From the NCBI GenBank assembly GCA_038093515.1, contig JBBPSI010000091.1, positions 31,605-95,604 of the forward strand: a stretch of DNA of 64,000 bases. The letters run 5' to 3'. The notes beneath the pieces are model-generated. The model did not search any database. It had not been told where the DNA came from and was given only the letters and a program-made list of their open reading frames with translations. Both the position numbers and the translations under genes were made by a program. Position 1 is the stretch's first letter, and each line of letters opens with the position of its first letter. This document shows positions 34,951 to 47,177 of the stretch, in pieces. The DNA comes from Butyriboletus loyo (lineage: Eukaryota; Basidiomycota; Agaricomycetes; Boletales; Boletaceae).

Positions 34951-37156
34951 TCAACCAAGCAACCCAAACTTTCTCAAGGTCTCCGACCACTTCTTCGGGC
35001 TTCTGGTCCACTGACTTCTCCCCTTCTCCGTGCTCGACAAATGAAAAGTGCCTGGCATCCTCAGTTCTGATTCGTCACTAGCTTGGGAATGAGGGGTGTC
35101 CACACGATTGACCAACGAAACCTTGTTAGGAACCAACTCTGTCCACATCGCCTCCGATTCTGCCAACTGGCCCAAACTCAGTCCCGCTTGACTTGAAGTC
35201 TCCGCGTTCAACAGCGTGTCGTCGTCAGCTTCATCCTTCAAGCCAGCCTCACTGGTCCCAGTCAAAGAATCGTCAGCAGAAGAACCCACCACTTTACCTT
35301 GTTCCTCTGTTTCACCTTCCTCAGCTTTAGTGACCTCGACGTTGATGTTGGTCCCTGGGTCGGAGCTTCCGAGACTCAGCTTCGTGAACGACTCTGACGC
35401 GTCGCTTGGACTCCCATCATGAGAGGGAGCGCTGCTGCTGACACCTTCAGCCTCAGAATGGATGTGGTCTCTTCCCCACCCTCCACTACCAGCGCTCGAT
35501 GCGCTCGATGCTCTGGAGTGCTTGCCAAAGCGGCTCACCGCAATTGCAGAAGTGATGGCAGCGCGCCACCGCTTTTTGGCGTCAAAGTGTTCGCGCAAGC
35601 CAACAGCGACGTCGTGTTCCGTCGATGCATCGTGTGCTGTCAGCCACTGGACATCGTCATGCCATGAGTGAGGCCACGCCGTGTGGGTGAGCGAGACAAC
35701 GGCTTACGTGATTACTATGGGCTTCAGATGCAGTCAGTCGTTGCGTCGGATCCGGGTTGAGTAAAAGTTTGATAAAGATTTTGGCTGTACACTTGTCAGT
35801 GAGGAAGGTCCATTTAGATAGGAAAGCGTTCTGGACTCCACCTTCATCGGATATCTTGCTCCAATAGCGTTCATGGAACTCGATCCTTGCCTCTGTGGTT
35901 TCCCGAATCATTTCTTTCGTATCTTCCGCCCTGAACGGCGAATACCCGCATAACAAGACATATGTGATTACTCTACGTGATATCAGGGTGTCAGTAGCGA
36001 TGCTTGCGTGGTCAGTGAAGTAACACCTGCCCCGTCGACCATACGTCAACCGCCTTGCTGTGCCCGACCTTGCTCAGTACTTCGGGTGCGACGTAACCGA
36101 AGCTGCCTGCCAGGGAGTGCAGCTGTTCCTCTGGGGAATGCAGATGTTTGGCGCTGCATTTATCCCTTTATGAGTAGTTCTCCAGCAGAAAAGGAGATGT
36201 AGACATACATCCCAAAATCGGCGATGACAATGTCGCTGTTCGGATCTCTGGTTCGGTAGAGAATGTTTTCGGGCCTACGGTTGCACGTTATAGAATGTAA
36301 CAAAAAGCATGGTAAATATGCCTACTTGAGGTCGCGGTGGACGATATCGTGGTCGTGGAGGTACTTCACCCCTGACAATACGGACCTGAGAGTTGCAAGG
36401 TGTAAGTGTGACGTACGTCTGAACCGAGATGACAAACCGAATGACGGAAACAGCATCCTTCTCCGTGAATTTACCCCTTTGCAATATCCGTTCGAAGAGC
36501 TCGCCACCAGTGGCAAGCTCGAAAGAGAGGTAATATTTACTCCTCGACTCGAACCAATCGTAAAATTTCACCTAAAAGGCGTGGGGTGACGACAGTTGGC
36601 TTTTTTAAGCGAGAAACAGAGAGATGGCGGAGACGAACGATATTTGGGTGATCAAGACCTTTCAAGACTTCCATTTCACCCCATACAGCTTCCTCATTTC
36701 CCTTGACCTTCTTCTTCGGGATCACCTTGAGGGCAACTTCCTTCGTGGTCACGGCACGTAGGCTCGGTGAAGAGAACCCAGAGGAACGATATAAAGCCGC
36801 ACTAAAAAGGGGTATCGTCGAGTGACTGGGGGAAGCTTCAATTGGACTAGGGGTGGAGGATCTAGCAGATGCACCCTGGCGCGCTACGTCGATCTGGTCT
36901 GCCGGGACATGCCAGGTTGCTTTCTATTAACGGTGATAAAACACCAAGAATAAAAGTTATTCATCTTCGATGGAAGCGACCAGGAGCAAGAACCCGCCGC
37001 CCATGACCCAACGACATGTACGGATGGCATTACGCAACTCACCACGACTTGTCCAAACGTTCCAGTTCCGAGTACCTCGTGTGCTTCGTATAGTTGCTTT
37101 TTCACAAAACTGGGCGGCTGGGGCAAGAATGCGTCTTTGAGTGATAGGTGTTTCAT
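34951..37156 (-). CDS. calcium/calmodulin-dependent-type protein kinase
   Basis: Predicted 561 residues from exons 37156-37043, 36923-36639, 36571-36438, 36385-36326, 36274-36209, 36153-36031, 35972-35842, 35784-35708 and 35646-34951. The kinase core is complete: glycine loop [18 protein letters not shown] (ATP lysine), HRDLKPEN, DFG, GYVAPE and DVWSTG. An insert of roughly 45 Ser/Pro-rich residues lies between the glycine loop and the lysine. The activation loop reads [11 protein letters not shown]. The sequence after the core ([18 protein letters not shown]) is basic and amphipathic, like a calmodulin-binding segment. The remaining Ser/Glu-rich tail is unconserved in kind. The family phosphorylates Ser/Thr proteins in calcium signalling. 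One intron (36030-35973) appears to use a GC donor. Confidence 0.88.
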
Positions 37157-37872
37157 GTCCCGGGTGTCAGAATGTCACAGGTATGCTTGTTTAATGTTAT
37201 CCTGCGTGAATGCAGATTGTTTGAAAGAGTAAGACCTGAAGGTCGTCAAGGTACGAGTGGTTGTGTTCAAGTGGCCAGTTCACAAAATGAGTGGAGTGAG
37301 ACAAAGACTTGCTGCTGCGATTGGTGACACAGCTTGCTGATCTCATTAGCGCAGAGCATCTTATCAGATACAGGCGATGCTTTACAGTCGTCCGAGCGTG
37401 CGCGGATCAGCCATCAGACGTAGCAAGCAATAAATGTAAGTCCAACATCCTAGCTATGCAATAGTAAACTGTATTACTGCAGGTAGAGAAGCACGGATGA
37501 ACAAGTTCAACGCCAGCGAGACGTGGGTAGGTTTTCTTGTCGCAAACCTCCAAAGCGTTGCTGGGACCACAAGACGGCACCCAGCTGGACGCCCGCAGGC
37601 AAAACATACTGAAAGACGACTTCAAGCACTGACCAGAGACGACGCCAGAAATGTTAATGACAGCTCAGCGACCAGCGCCACACTGACGAAGCACGTCACG
37701 TGGGTAACCAACTATAGTAGATTTCCTGAGGCTGTACCAAAGGAGACTTTCAGGCGTGCAGCTGTGCATAATAAAAAATACATTGCAACGGACGTGAAGA
37801 AAGCAAATATTCATCGATACAACGAGGCAAAAATTAGTAAAATGGAACGAGAAAGTGTTCTCATGGCTCGCT
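37157..37872. other. kinase promoter and FAS1 3' spacer region
   Basis: Both flanking genes lie on the minus strand. A plus-strand frame at 37497-37988 overlaps the FAS1 tail and has no domain features. Confidence 0.4.
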
Positions 37873-39222
37873 TCAAACGAATTTCCCGAAGCCGACAAGC
37901 ATGCCCACCAACACCCCCAGCTTCCAATTGTCGGCTCCACCTCTCATCGCTCCCGCATGCGGTGGGGGCGATGGACTCGGAGAAGTGACCGGGCCACTCT
38001 GGGTAGTAGAAGCTGCGACAGAGGTCGCAGAAGCAAAACTGTTGTCATGTGATGAGCACATTATACGATCAGTAAGCAGTATGGCTAACGCTGAGCTGGC
38101 GGCTGCAAAGTTTGAATTCGTATCAAGCATGACACCATCAACGACGTGAATGACCCCGTTTGATGTTAATACATCCGTTCCCACGATCTGGACTTGATTG
38201 GATCCTCCGACGGAAACAAAAGGACCTGTAGAATTGGCAGAGAAGGCGTAATTCTGACCGCCTGCTGATGTAAAAGTGGTACCGGTAGATATTTCAGTCG
38301 AGTAAACTGATGTTCCATTGATGATCTGTTTGAAACAATCGTTTGACCATATATCGACAACACGAAACAGAACGACAAACGTGATTGGAGAAAACGTTGT
38401 ACAGCGCCGTTGCGTTCTTGTAAAGACCTGCAAGGGAACTCTGCGCCGCTTGTATACCCGCATTGTTTGGCGCAAAAACAGTGATACCGTGGGCCGAACT
38501 TGATGCATCGAGAAGCGAGGAACCATTCACGATAGCCATGGCGTTTAGAATAGCCGCGACAGCTGTAAGGTTATACGACGGATCGTTCAAAACGGTAGAA
38601 ATATTGGGCGGAGGAGTCAGCACGGAGTCGATCGCTAAAATTGCAGTGTTGTTGTAACTTGTCGTGTTCACGACCGTGATGTTTGACCTGACATCGGGGG
38701 ATTTAGAGAGAACAAACGAAGGACAGCAAGAATCACCCTTGGTTGATTACAAAAAGCGACCCATTATCGGACTTGGACCAACTGAGAACTTGAGACTGGT
38801 TTCCTTCGAGCGTGACAAGGGATGAATCGTTGAGTAGAGTACGTCCGATTGTCACATTGGGGTACGTCCGTGTTTGGTTGATAAAGTTACTCGAGACGAT
38901 GTGATACGAGATGATATTTGCCAAGTAGGTCTCATTGTTAATGATGACAGGGTTTACGCCGGCCACTGGAAACATTGTAAGCAGACGGCTGGTCCTTTAA
39001 GAGCGACACACAAGCGTCATCTGTTGGAGCAAAAATAGTCTTGTTTCCTTGAGATAGTTGAGTGAGCACAACTTGGCCAGCAGTGGTGCCGTTCAAGGAC
39101 GCTGTAAAGTTGGCGAGTTGATCAAGACAACTTGAATTCAGAGCCTGCAGGAGGCCATTGAGGTAACCCTGTGCGAGTACCGCAGAAATGAAGGCTGCGA
39201 GCGTTAGTGCACCGACGAACAT
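37873..39222 (-). CDS. secreted FAS1 (fasciclin) domain protein, GPI-type
   Basis: Predicted 399 residues from exons 39222-39012, 38965-38737, 38687-38381 and 38325-37873. A signal peptide is clear (MFVGALTLAAFISAVLA). Two FAS1 repeats follow: the first with TIFAPTDDA and ISYHIV, the second with GITVFAPNNAG and NGVIHVVDGVML, about residues 20-190 and 195-330. Asn-x-Ser/Thr sites are abundant. The C-terminus is Ser/Pro-rich, then a short hydrophobic tail (WKLGVLVGMLVGFGKFV) like a GPI-anchor signal. FAS1 proteins mediate cell-surface adhesion. The first intron (39011-38966) is 46 nt; without it the frame breaks. Confidence 0.85.
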
Positions 39223-39707
39223 GGCGGTTCAAGAAATCGCAAAAGCAGAGGGGTCTGTTCCCTCTCTCCCGATGACGCAATGCACAGCTGGATTGTCATC
39301 AAAGTCAATTGATCGATTCATATACAAGCCCTTCGAGTTTGAAATTTTGATTCCTGACCCGGCCACTGAACGAACACGACTTGAAAGCGGAGAGCAAACG
39401 GTAGCGTTCCTCTGCCATCTAGAGATTCAGAAACAGTTGTTCGTAACCCCATGGAGTACCTTTGCGAACGATCTTATTGTTACCTTTATCTCGGAGAAGC
39501 CATGGGCTGAAAATTCAAGGTTCGCTCGAACCGCCAATGCGATTCGCGAGGGAACGAACTTTGGTCAGCCTAAAGCCCCGCGAACTCCATTCTCGGTAAA
39601 TGCCGGAGTAGGTTGCTTTGCCACGCGTGGATTTTATTTAACCAGTCACACGTCGCACTTCACGTTCAAACACAAGCCCTAGTCCAAGACCGTTGTTGTA
39701 TCATTCG
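39223..39707. other. divergent promoter region
   Basis: Shared upstream region of the FAS1 gene (-) and the Tom6-like gene (+). A minus-strand TATA-like stretch occurs near 39320. No gene seen. Confidence 0.4.
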
Positions 39708-39932
39708 ATGGCACGCCGCGCACCTCCTCAAAATGCAGCCATGTTTGGCGCACCTCCGCCACGGCGCGCTCTCCAGAACCCCAACGAGTCCGCGTTCTCC
39801 CGATTCATCAGGGAGGAAGTATTCGCACCAGAAAAGCTTAGCGGGAACATCAATATATTCGCGGCAGTGGGTGTATTTGCGGCCGGGGTGCTTGCGGCCA
39901 GGACATGGGGAGACCTTCTAGTGCCTGCATAA
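39708..39932 (+). CDS. small mitochondrial outer-membrane protein, Tom6-like
   Basis: Single exon, 74 residues, from the first ATG (tcgATGG). The N-terminus is Ala/Pro/Arg-rich; the middle has FSRFIREEVFAPE; the end has one hydrophobic segment (INIFAAVGVFAAGVLAARTW) and finishes GDLLVPA. Small TOM subunits such as Tom6 have this plan: basic N-terminus, F-x-x-F helix, one C-terminal membrane helix and a -L-x-P end. Tom6 stabilises the Tom40 import channel. Short length makes assignment tentative; another tail-anchored small protein is possible. Confidence 0.55.
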   Translation: MARRAPPQNAAMFGAPPPRRALQNPNESAFSRFIREEVFAPEKLSGNINIFAAVGVFAAGVLAARTWGDLLVPA

Positions 39933-42410
39933 CAAGTTCAGGTGGCTGTGTCAACTTGGGCCTGACATTCCACTATAGATCATAATGTCAGTCTCTTATC
40001 CCTCAAACCCACCAGAATCTCTGACCCAATCCCATCTAGGTTCTGCGCTCTCGTAGTATTGTCCAGTGCAGTCGTCCCTTTACACACAAAATATAGCTAT
40101 GTCCCCGTCGTAATGTTGTCCTCAGTCATAGAGAGGACTACAAGCACTAATACATCACGAAATCACGTCGTGAATGTTTTTCGTGCTACTTTGATTTTCC
40201 AGTCGACTGGTTTCGACAGCCCTGGTAAACAGTTTCAAAATCATGATTTTTTCTTCGGTTTGTGGCTAAAGAATGCAATTACCCCGATACCATCGGAATG
40301 GGGTCTGCTTCTCTGGGCGCCCATTTCTCCCCAACTCTACGACCGTGGAACAGTTCCAGCAACCATTTCAGCATCAATAACCTGCGCGTAGTCAATCGTG
40401 CCGTAGCGATTGAATTGCTTATCCTTTCATCGACACAATCGGAGTCGGGTATAAGGTGTGCTTGTCTGTTTGTTCCTCCGAGCTTCAAACCTTGTTCCAG
40501 GAGACACTTGCCACGTCCCTCCCGGATCTCCAACAGCGGCCGCGCAGTAGTCGTCACATGCGTTACTGTACCTCGAGCACTTTATAATAGAGAATTTCGG
40601 GACACGGGCGTTGGCCGCCCATTTTACGGATTGGATTCAAGCCCAGAAAAATGGCACTGGAAAATCAATTTTGATTCGTTAAAATTTCTCTTGTCTTTCA
40701 AGACAAGTCGTGAGTTGCGAATGATTCAATTGTCTGCACACCAAATCCCCCTTACTTGCTGTGACCCTTTCTTTTTTTTTCTCGCGACCTGGCTGACTCA
40801 GGAAGGTAACCTCCACGACGGGTGTTTTGATCTCTTGATTCGAACACATGTATAGGCACGGAAACGCCCGCGGACCAGCTAGTATTGGTCATGGTCTCCC
40901 TCCCCTTCACCAAGGCTTGCTTCCCCCCAATATGTCGGCGTCTCAACTCATTGCCTAGACATTCGAGGCTCGAGTAATCCTCCGGTATCATGGCGCAAGG
41001 ACGTGTGTATTCCCTTGCTATGCAAGGTAGATACCATCGCCCATATATTTTCTCGTATCCTCTTATGTTGTTCGGTTCAGGGCAACGTATCCTGATGTTT
41101 CGTCAGAGCACGAGCCGTGGCACACAGCCGCTTTACAACCTTCTATCCATCAGTCGAGTACAAACCTTTTGACCTCGATCACGTACAGAAATGCTGACTA
41201 CAGAAAAAAAGGACAGGACCGCGGTACGATCGTTACAGTGGCCTCGTGTCCCGAACCTCCTAGTATCTGGGGGGTTTTGATCGTGGCGTTTTGGTGACAG
41301 CATGGAACAGCCATCTATCGTGATTTTAGCTGCCCGGTGCACTAGTCCACGCCCACTCGTTGTCGGATCACTCAGGGAAAGACGTACGAGGCATTAATAC
41401 TCTTGATATTGTGTTGTTCACCATTACGTGCATAGCAGCCATCGAGCCCACGTTCCTCGCCCGGTCTTACCGCAGAGGGACAAAGAACGCGAGCGTTCGA
41501 AAGATTCATCGATATGGATTACGCTAGCACGGTATCTGATCTTCCCTGGCCTTCCCAATCTTGTGTATCGTTCTTGATTAAGCTGTCGAGGGGTGTGCCC
41601 CGGTCAGAGATTGAATTCCACGAGTGCGTGCACCAATCTTCCTCTTCACTCTCGTCTCTAAACCAACGCGTCTTCCAGCCGCGGACTGGATCCCACCAGG
41701 CGTAGGTAGCATCAGATGGATTGACTACCGTGAAATAAAGAAGCAGCCGTTTTTTCTCCACCACGCCACCGTGCAGAGGGCGTACTGGCCTTGGTGCCTC
41801 AAGCACAGCAATGCAAGCTTCCGCCGACCTCGTGTCGGGCACAATTTGCCTTGACGTTTAGGGCCCACTGCCATGCACTCCACGCACCCACTCGATGCCG
41901 CAACACGGTTCACATGATCATGGCTTACTACACGCAACCGCAATTTTTTAATCTTCGTGATGAGGTGCAAGAAGCAGCCAAGGGTCTCAAACACCAAAAG
42001 CCACGGACGATGAAAGGGAAGGTTTCCGTTCGTCCGTTGTCCACGGACCACGGAGGACTAACTAATCAGAGAGTCGAAAAAGTTACATGACTTGTCGCCC
42101 AACCCTGATTTTCGTTCGCGCTCGAACCTGATACAAAGTCCGATCGTCGGCGCCCTGTCAGGAAAGTCAGCTCACAATAGAGCGGAAAAAAACAACAACT
42201 CCGTGAAGCGGATCACGGTAGGATTATGTATTGGAGCAGTTAGGGTACACTTGCGCGAGACGAGTAAAACCAGTAGCGATGAGGGTGCGACGATAGCAGT
42301 AAAAAAAGAAAAAGAAAAGAAAAGAAAGAAAACTAAAAACATGGAATGCTCAGTATGGAATGTCCGGTGCCAAAAATTTATGCGATAGCAAAGTCCTGCT
42401 GCTACGCGTT
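39933..42410. other. gene-poor region, A-rich tract at right end
   Basis: About 2.5 kb. Frames of 60-200 codons overlap on both strands but none carries a domain, start context and splice sites together. An A-rich purine tract lies at about 42299-42340, just beyond the HMG-box gene's 3' end. Confidence 0.4.
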
Positions 42411-43909
42411 CTATCTCTCCCTTGGCCAGTACCGCATTTGCGAAGGGTCTGCCCCTGATCCAGCGGGGGGTGGTGGACTGGTCGATCGCACGTTAGGGTA
42501 AGACACAGGTTGGCCAGAAGGAAGGGTCAGGGGTGCGGTTCTCGCCTGCGGCTGGAACGAGCTAATGGCAGAAGACGACCCAGAACCATATGCTTGTTGC
42601 AGGGATGGGTATGATTGTCCTGAAACTGGCGCAATGGCACTATAATGCTGAGACGGGACCGAGATAGGCTGAATGGAAGACGACGAGAAGCTCTCCTGAG
42701 TAGTATTCTGAGGCGGATAGAATGGTGAATTGAGCGTTGGGAAGTCGAAGCTAGCCGTTGACGTTCCCGAGGAACTGGATGATGGTATTCCCTCCGATGC
42801 GTTTGTATTGGTCCAGGTATGCGATGACACAGGCTGAGGATACCCACGGTGTCTGTCATCCCCGCCGAGATCTTGGCTGTTCTGTGACCATGGCATCCGA
42901 CTTTGATCGTCCCTTGCACTGGACCATACTTCTCCAGCAGGACTCGATTCTGGGAAGTAGGTCGATGGTTGTGCATGGTGTTGTTGTGCAGACAAGTATG
43001 GATGGTAGTAGTTTGTGGCGTGATCTGGTCCGCGGGAGATGGACGACGCGAGGCCGGTGTCGGGTGTGACACGACCCGGACGAGACATGTACGAAATTCG
43101 CGTGTCACCAAGGGGACGGTAGGGATCAGGAGGCTGGTAACTGGATGCTCGCGACTGGGTGTTTGCGTACGCTGCGCCTGAAGGGTCCGCGGGCACGCTT
43201 GTATAACGAGCGTCCTGCGCACTGAGGCGGGAGTCGTCCACGTCAGCCACGTCGACGGGAGATACGTCGCTGTAATCTGCACCTCCGGAATGGTCGTCCA
43301 CGATATCTGAGCTGGACGCTGTGTCTGCGGGGACACCAGGAGCAGGATCAAGCCTGCGACGTTTCCGACTGTTGTTCGGCCGCCTCTTGTACACGTAGTC
43401 TGGGTACTTTTGATTGAAATTATCTTTGAGTAGTTTGGCTTGATCAAGGTAGAACTGTTTTTCGGACTGGATGATCACGGAATCGGGGGTCAGACAACTG
43501 ATGCTGGACGTGTAGAAGTGATGTTCTAACCATGCTCATCCCGTTCCATTCCCGACTGAGAATCTTGCTCACTTCCCCTGTGCGCATCGATTGGTTCTCC
43601 GCAGCGACCTGTGGCCGACGTCGGCGAGCAAATATCATGAATGCATTCATGGGTCGCTTAGGAGTACCATCGGCGTTCAGCGTCTGCGATGTTAACGCGG
43701 TATTCGAATCGTCTGAGAAGAAATGAATAAGAGCTGACATGGCGAAGATGGTTTGAACGCGTACCATCGACACCAGGCTCCATTCGGTGTGACTCGAGGT
43801 AACCCGCCTCGTCGTCTGAGCCGCAAGGGGACCCATGGTCATGCAGTGACCCAAAGGATTGTGTTACAGCATGATGTTGGCCTTGGGGGTCTGGGTTGTA
43901 GCCTTGCAT
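42411..43909 (-). CDS. HMG-box transcription factor
   Basis: Predicted 460 residues from exons 43909-43765, 43712-43531 and 43466-42411. A sequence-specific (SOX/MATA-type) HMG box covers about residues 65-140: PKRPMNAFMIFARRRRPQV, SKILSREWNGMS, then KQFYLDQAKLLKDNF and YPDYVYKRRPNNSRKRRR, the last also a nuclear localisation signal. The tail is Ser/Pro/Gln-rich and probably an activation region. Related fungal factors control mating and development, but I see no homeodomain, pheromone or receptor gene nearby, so no mating-locus role is claimed. The start is the first in-frame ATG; an upstream exon cannot be excluded. Confidence 0.85.
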
Positions 43910-46900
43910 GTCAACGAAAGCGGAGGACACCCAGGGTCAATGGACTGTGTGTATAAAGCTCGACGGAGGAGGATAGATCCACTACGTGAAGGTCAATGAT
44001 CGGCGGTGAATTCCAGTCGGATAACAAACTGGACGGGCTGGGGCTGAACCTCAAAAGTGCGGAGCAACCTTTGGCTATGAGCCAGGGTTTTCTAGGATCC
44101 AGACTCGTTGGCGTATGGTAGCAAATAAAAGCATGATAGACGGAAACCAACAGACAAATTAAGTCCGATCGTACATCATGCAGAGTGAACCTTGGTCTCT
44201 TGGATTCGCGGAGCTCGTGGGTCCGGCAATGACACCGCTTGGCCCATGATTGAAACCGAGCGCTCACAGGAACGTGACTTCTTCACCCAAAAGTACAGTC
44301 ATTATCTGGCCTCGAGGAATCTCCAAGGACAGGCCATATTATCCCGGTCGTTCAGGCCCAATCTTGGATCGAAACCCGCTTCCTATTTACGCCAGCCGCG
44401 ATCTTGAGTTCAACCCTTTTGGGCTAGACTGGATGCTTAGTGAAGGCCTTTTTTTTTCAGGCGCTCAAGACCCCCGAAAACACACAACGCGTGTCACTGA
44501 GACTTGGCCAAGGAAGGCTATACTCACGGTGAAGACCCTCCAGGTTCCAAGTCCGAGATGACCCTTGTATTTTATGAGGCTATACTTGTCCCCGGAGTCC
44601 GGATCGTCCACTTGACCTGCTGCAAAGAAATTTTTGGCCTTTGTGAATGTGCTTCTAGTCAATGTTTACCGCACCACGGCAACGATTCTCAGTCCCCGCC
44701 GCGTAGGGAGCCGCGGCGGAGATTGTTTCGTGAATGTCTCCGGTGGTGTCACCAAGTGAACCTCACCTTGGTCGTTCTGTCAACCGTATAATAATTAGAG
44801 TCCGTCTGGGCCCTGAGTCACCCTCACAAATTAACCGAATTTGCGCTAGAATTATTGTCAGTTCGGCCCCGTCAACTTGCATGCGCCAGGAAAATACCTG
44901 AATCATTCTGCTCCACAAACGTGCCTTGCATGATTTCCGACCCGGAGAGTTCCGACACTCGCGACCTTCTGTCTTGTCGCCCAAGGGACCGCGTCCTGCA
45001 TCTATCATGCGTACAAGCCTGATTGATTATGATCGATCAAAAAAAGACTACCTCAGGGTGCACCCTAAAACTCATAAAGTTTTTGCTCGCAGGGATATTA
45101 TGTATCATTTGCCGCCGTGTTATCTCCTGCTTCCGATCAAAAAGCATCGTTCGCGAGAGGCTTATTTGCCAGCAGGATAACGTTTCCCAGACAGCCCATG
45201 CACCAATTGTGCACGGTTCGGACAGCATGGATACAACGTTACAGAAGAGGTGTGGACTCCGTTCGTATCACTTCCTTTCCCGTTCTGTAAATTACATGCT
45301 CGTTCGATGCTACCAAGTCGACCTCCCCGCATGCTCGAGCTAGCAGATCTTTAGGACAATGGTAGTGCCGGGAATTTGAAATACTTCAACTCTCAAACTC
45401 GGGCGTTTTGCACTGCTCGTTTCCAGCGTTGTAGGGTGGTCCAGACAAGTGTGATGCTCGATTCGATCGACCTGCGTCAATGCCGCAGTCCGTTAGAGTC
45501 CCGCCCGCAGTCCTGGGCAATGATCCGAGCGTATTATGTATGTGTGCAGCCAGTTTGACGACCCACCTTAACGCACGAGGACTAGGCGATCTCCGTCTCA
45601 GAATCTTGCTCCAATCATTAAGCCGTGTGCATTCCAAGAATTTCATTTGCGCGACAAGGATAGATACCAAATTTCGCCGATGACGAGGAACAGGGCCCGT
45701 ATATCCATATCGCGGTAAACGAGGGACCGGAAAAGCCAGGTTTCTCGTACCGCCGCAACTCGTAGTGCACATCAATCCATGGAAGATGTAGGTGCACCAA
45801 GGAATACATCACTGATACTGTGCCTTGCATGATGCATCAAGACCGAGTTCTATTGCCTCATTAGCACAATGAAAACCTGCCCTCGGGGAAACACGGCCAT
45901 CATTCTCACGGCGGCGAAGAGCAACGTCAACGAGAATATTGACGAAACGTGGAAAGTGCACAACGTAGCGTATTTTAAGGAGTACGATGACCGGTGAGAG
46001 GCTCAACGATCCGCGGCGACTTGGTTTCTTCTCTTGAGGGACCTGGGCTATCTTTCTGAGAAGAGAGTGATTTTGCTCGCTGACGTAACGCTGAAGCAAC
46101 CCCCTGCAGATTTTTGCCTCCATTAGTGAAGATCACTAATCCCGTTGGCCTGTCTGAAATCACGAGATATGAAGCTTTGAAGACCTGTAGCACTTGACCT
46201 GTTATAACATGAAACTGTACTCCATATGTCAGTAGCAACGTAGGCCCCAACGTCCTCAGGTTTCGCGGATCGATTAACGCGTTGTCATGCACAGGCAAGT
46301 GAACCAAGGTTACCTAGAAGAATCTGTCGGGAAACTCCGATCCGTACGACGTCGTTCGTCCCTGTCACTGCGGACCCCAGAGAATTTTGGAGGCTAGAAT
46401 CACTGCGTTATCGATCCAAACAGCCATGGAATCAATCACTCACGACCTTGTTCCCTTGCGCAGAAATGACAGAGACTTTTTGGGTGATCGTCGCCAACCC
46501 TGTTGAAATCAGCATGTGAACCTGGACACCTAGCTTCGCTCCGCAGACAAGGGGATTCCAGAAACCTGACCGCACGCAGCTGGCTACTCGTGGGTTAGAG
46601 TGGACGACATGTGTGTGTGTGCAGCTATCATTATCAAGCAGAACCTATCTTGATTAGTTGTCTGAGTTTGAACTGAACCTGGAGATGAAAGAATGGGCTA
46701 GGGCTTTAGCCGAGGCCTAGGCATCTAAACTGGCCACGGATGTTTCAATGCAGAAAACTGGCTGAGACAAAGTCCACGATTTCGGGCATTAATAGCGTCA
46801 AAACGGGGATGTGGGACTGCGGAATAAAGAGGGCAAGACCGTGAAACAACGTCGTCCCTTCAACTTTGGCTGAAGTTGATATTGTGTTGTCGTGACGAAA

Positions 46901-47177
46901 AACGTCCGGTGGAAAAAAACTACTATGTGACCACGGCTCAAGTTAACAGCACCCTGAGCTGCGGTGTGCGTGGAACACAATGAAGGGAGTGTCCGTCCGC
47001 GGGCATTTCACCAGACACTGGTGATGAACCATTAAATGAATGAATAAATTCATCTGGCCAACTATAACAATACGCTTTGAAAGGATGATCACATGATATT
47101 GACATGCTGAGTCATACGTAGTGCTGGTTCAAGAAACGTTTTGGCCCTTTGTCACGTACAATCAGGGGTTCTGATCG
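43910..47177. other. gene-poor region between HMG-box and uridine phosphorylase genes
   Basis: About 3.3 kb. Minus-strand frames at 45809-46555 read in places like folded protein (GVQVHMLISTGLATI and GVQFHVITGQVLQVF, similar to each other), and a minus frame near 44465-44662 contains KYKGHLGLGTWRVF. None joins into a full gene. They may be relics or an unrecognised gene. Confidence 0.35.

Noticed and set aside
42411..43909. Mating-type locus interpretation of the HMG-box gene
   Set aside because: No homeodomain, pheromone or receptor gene was found nearby, and HMG-box factors occur widely outside mating loci in basidiomycetes.
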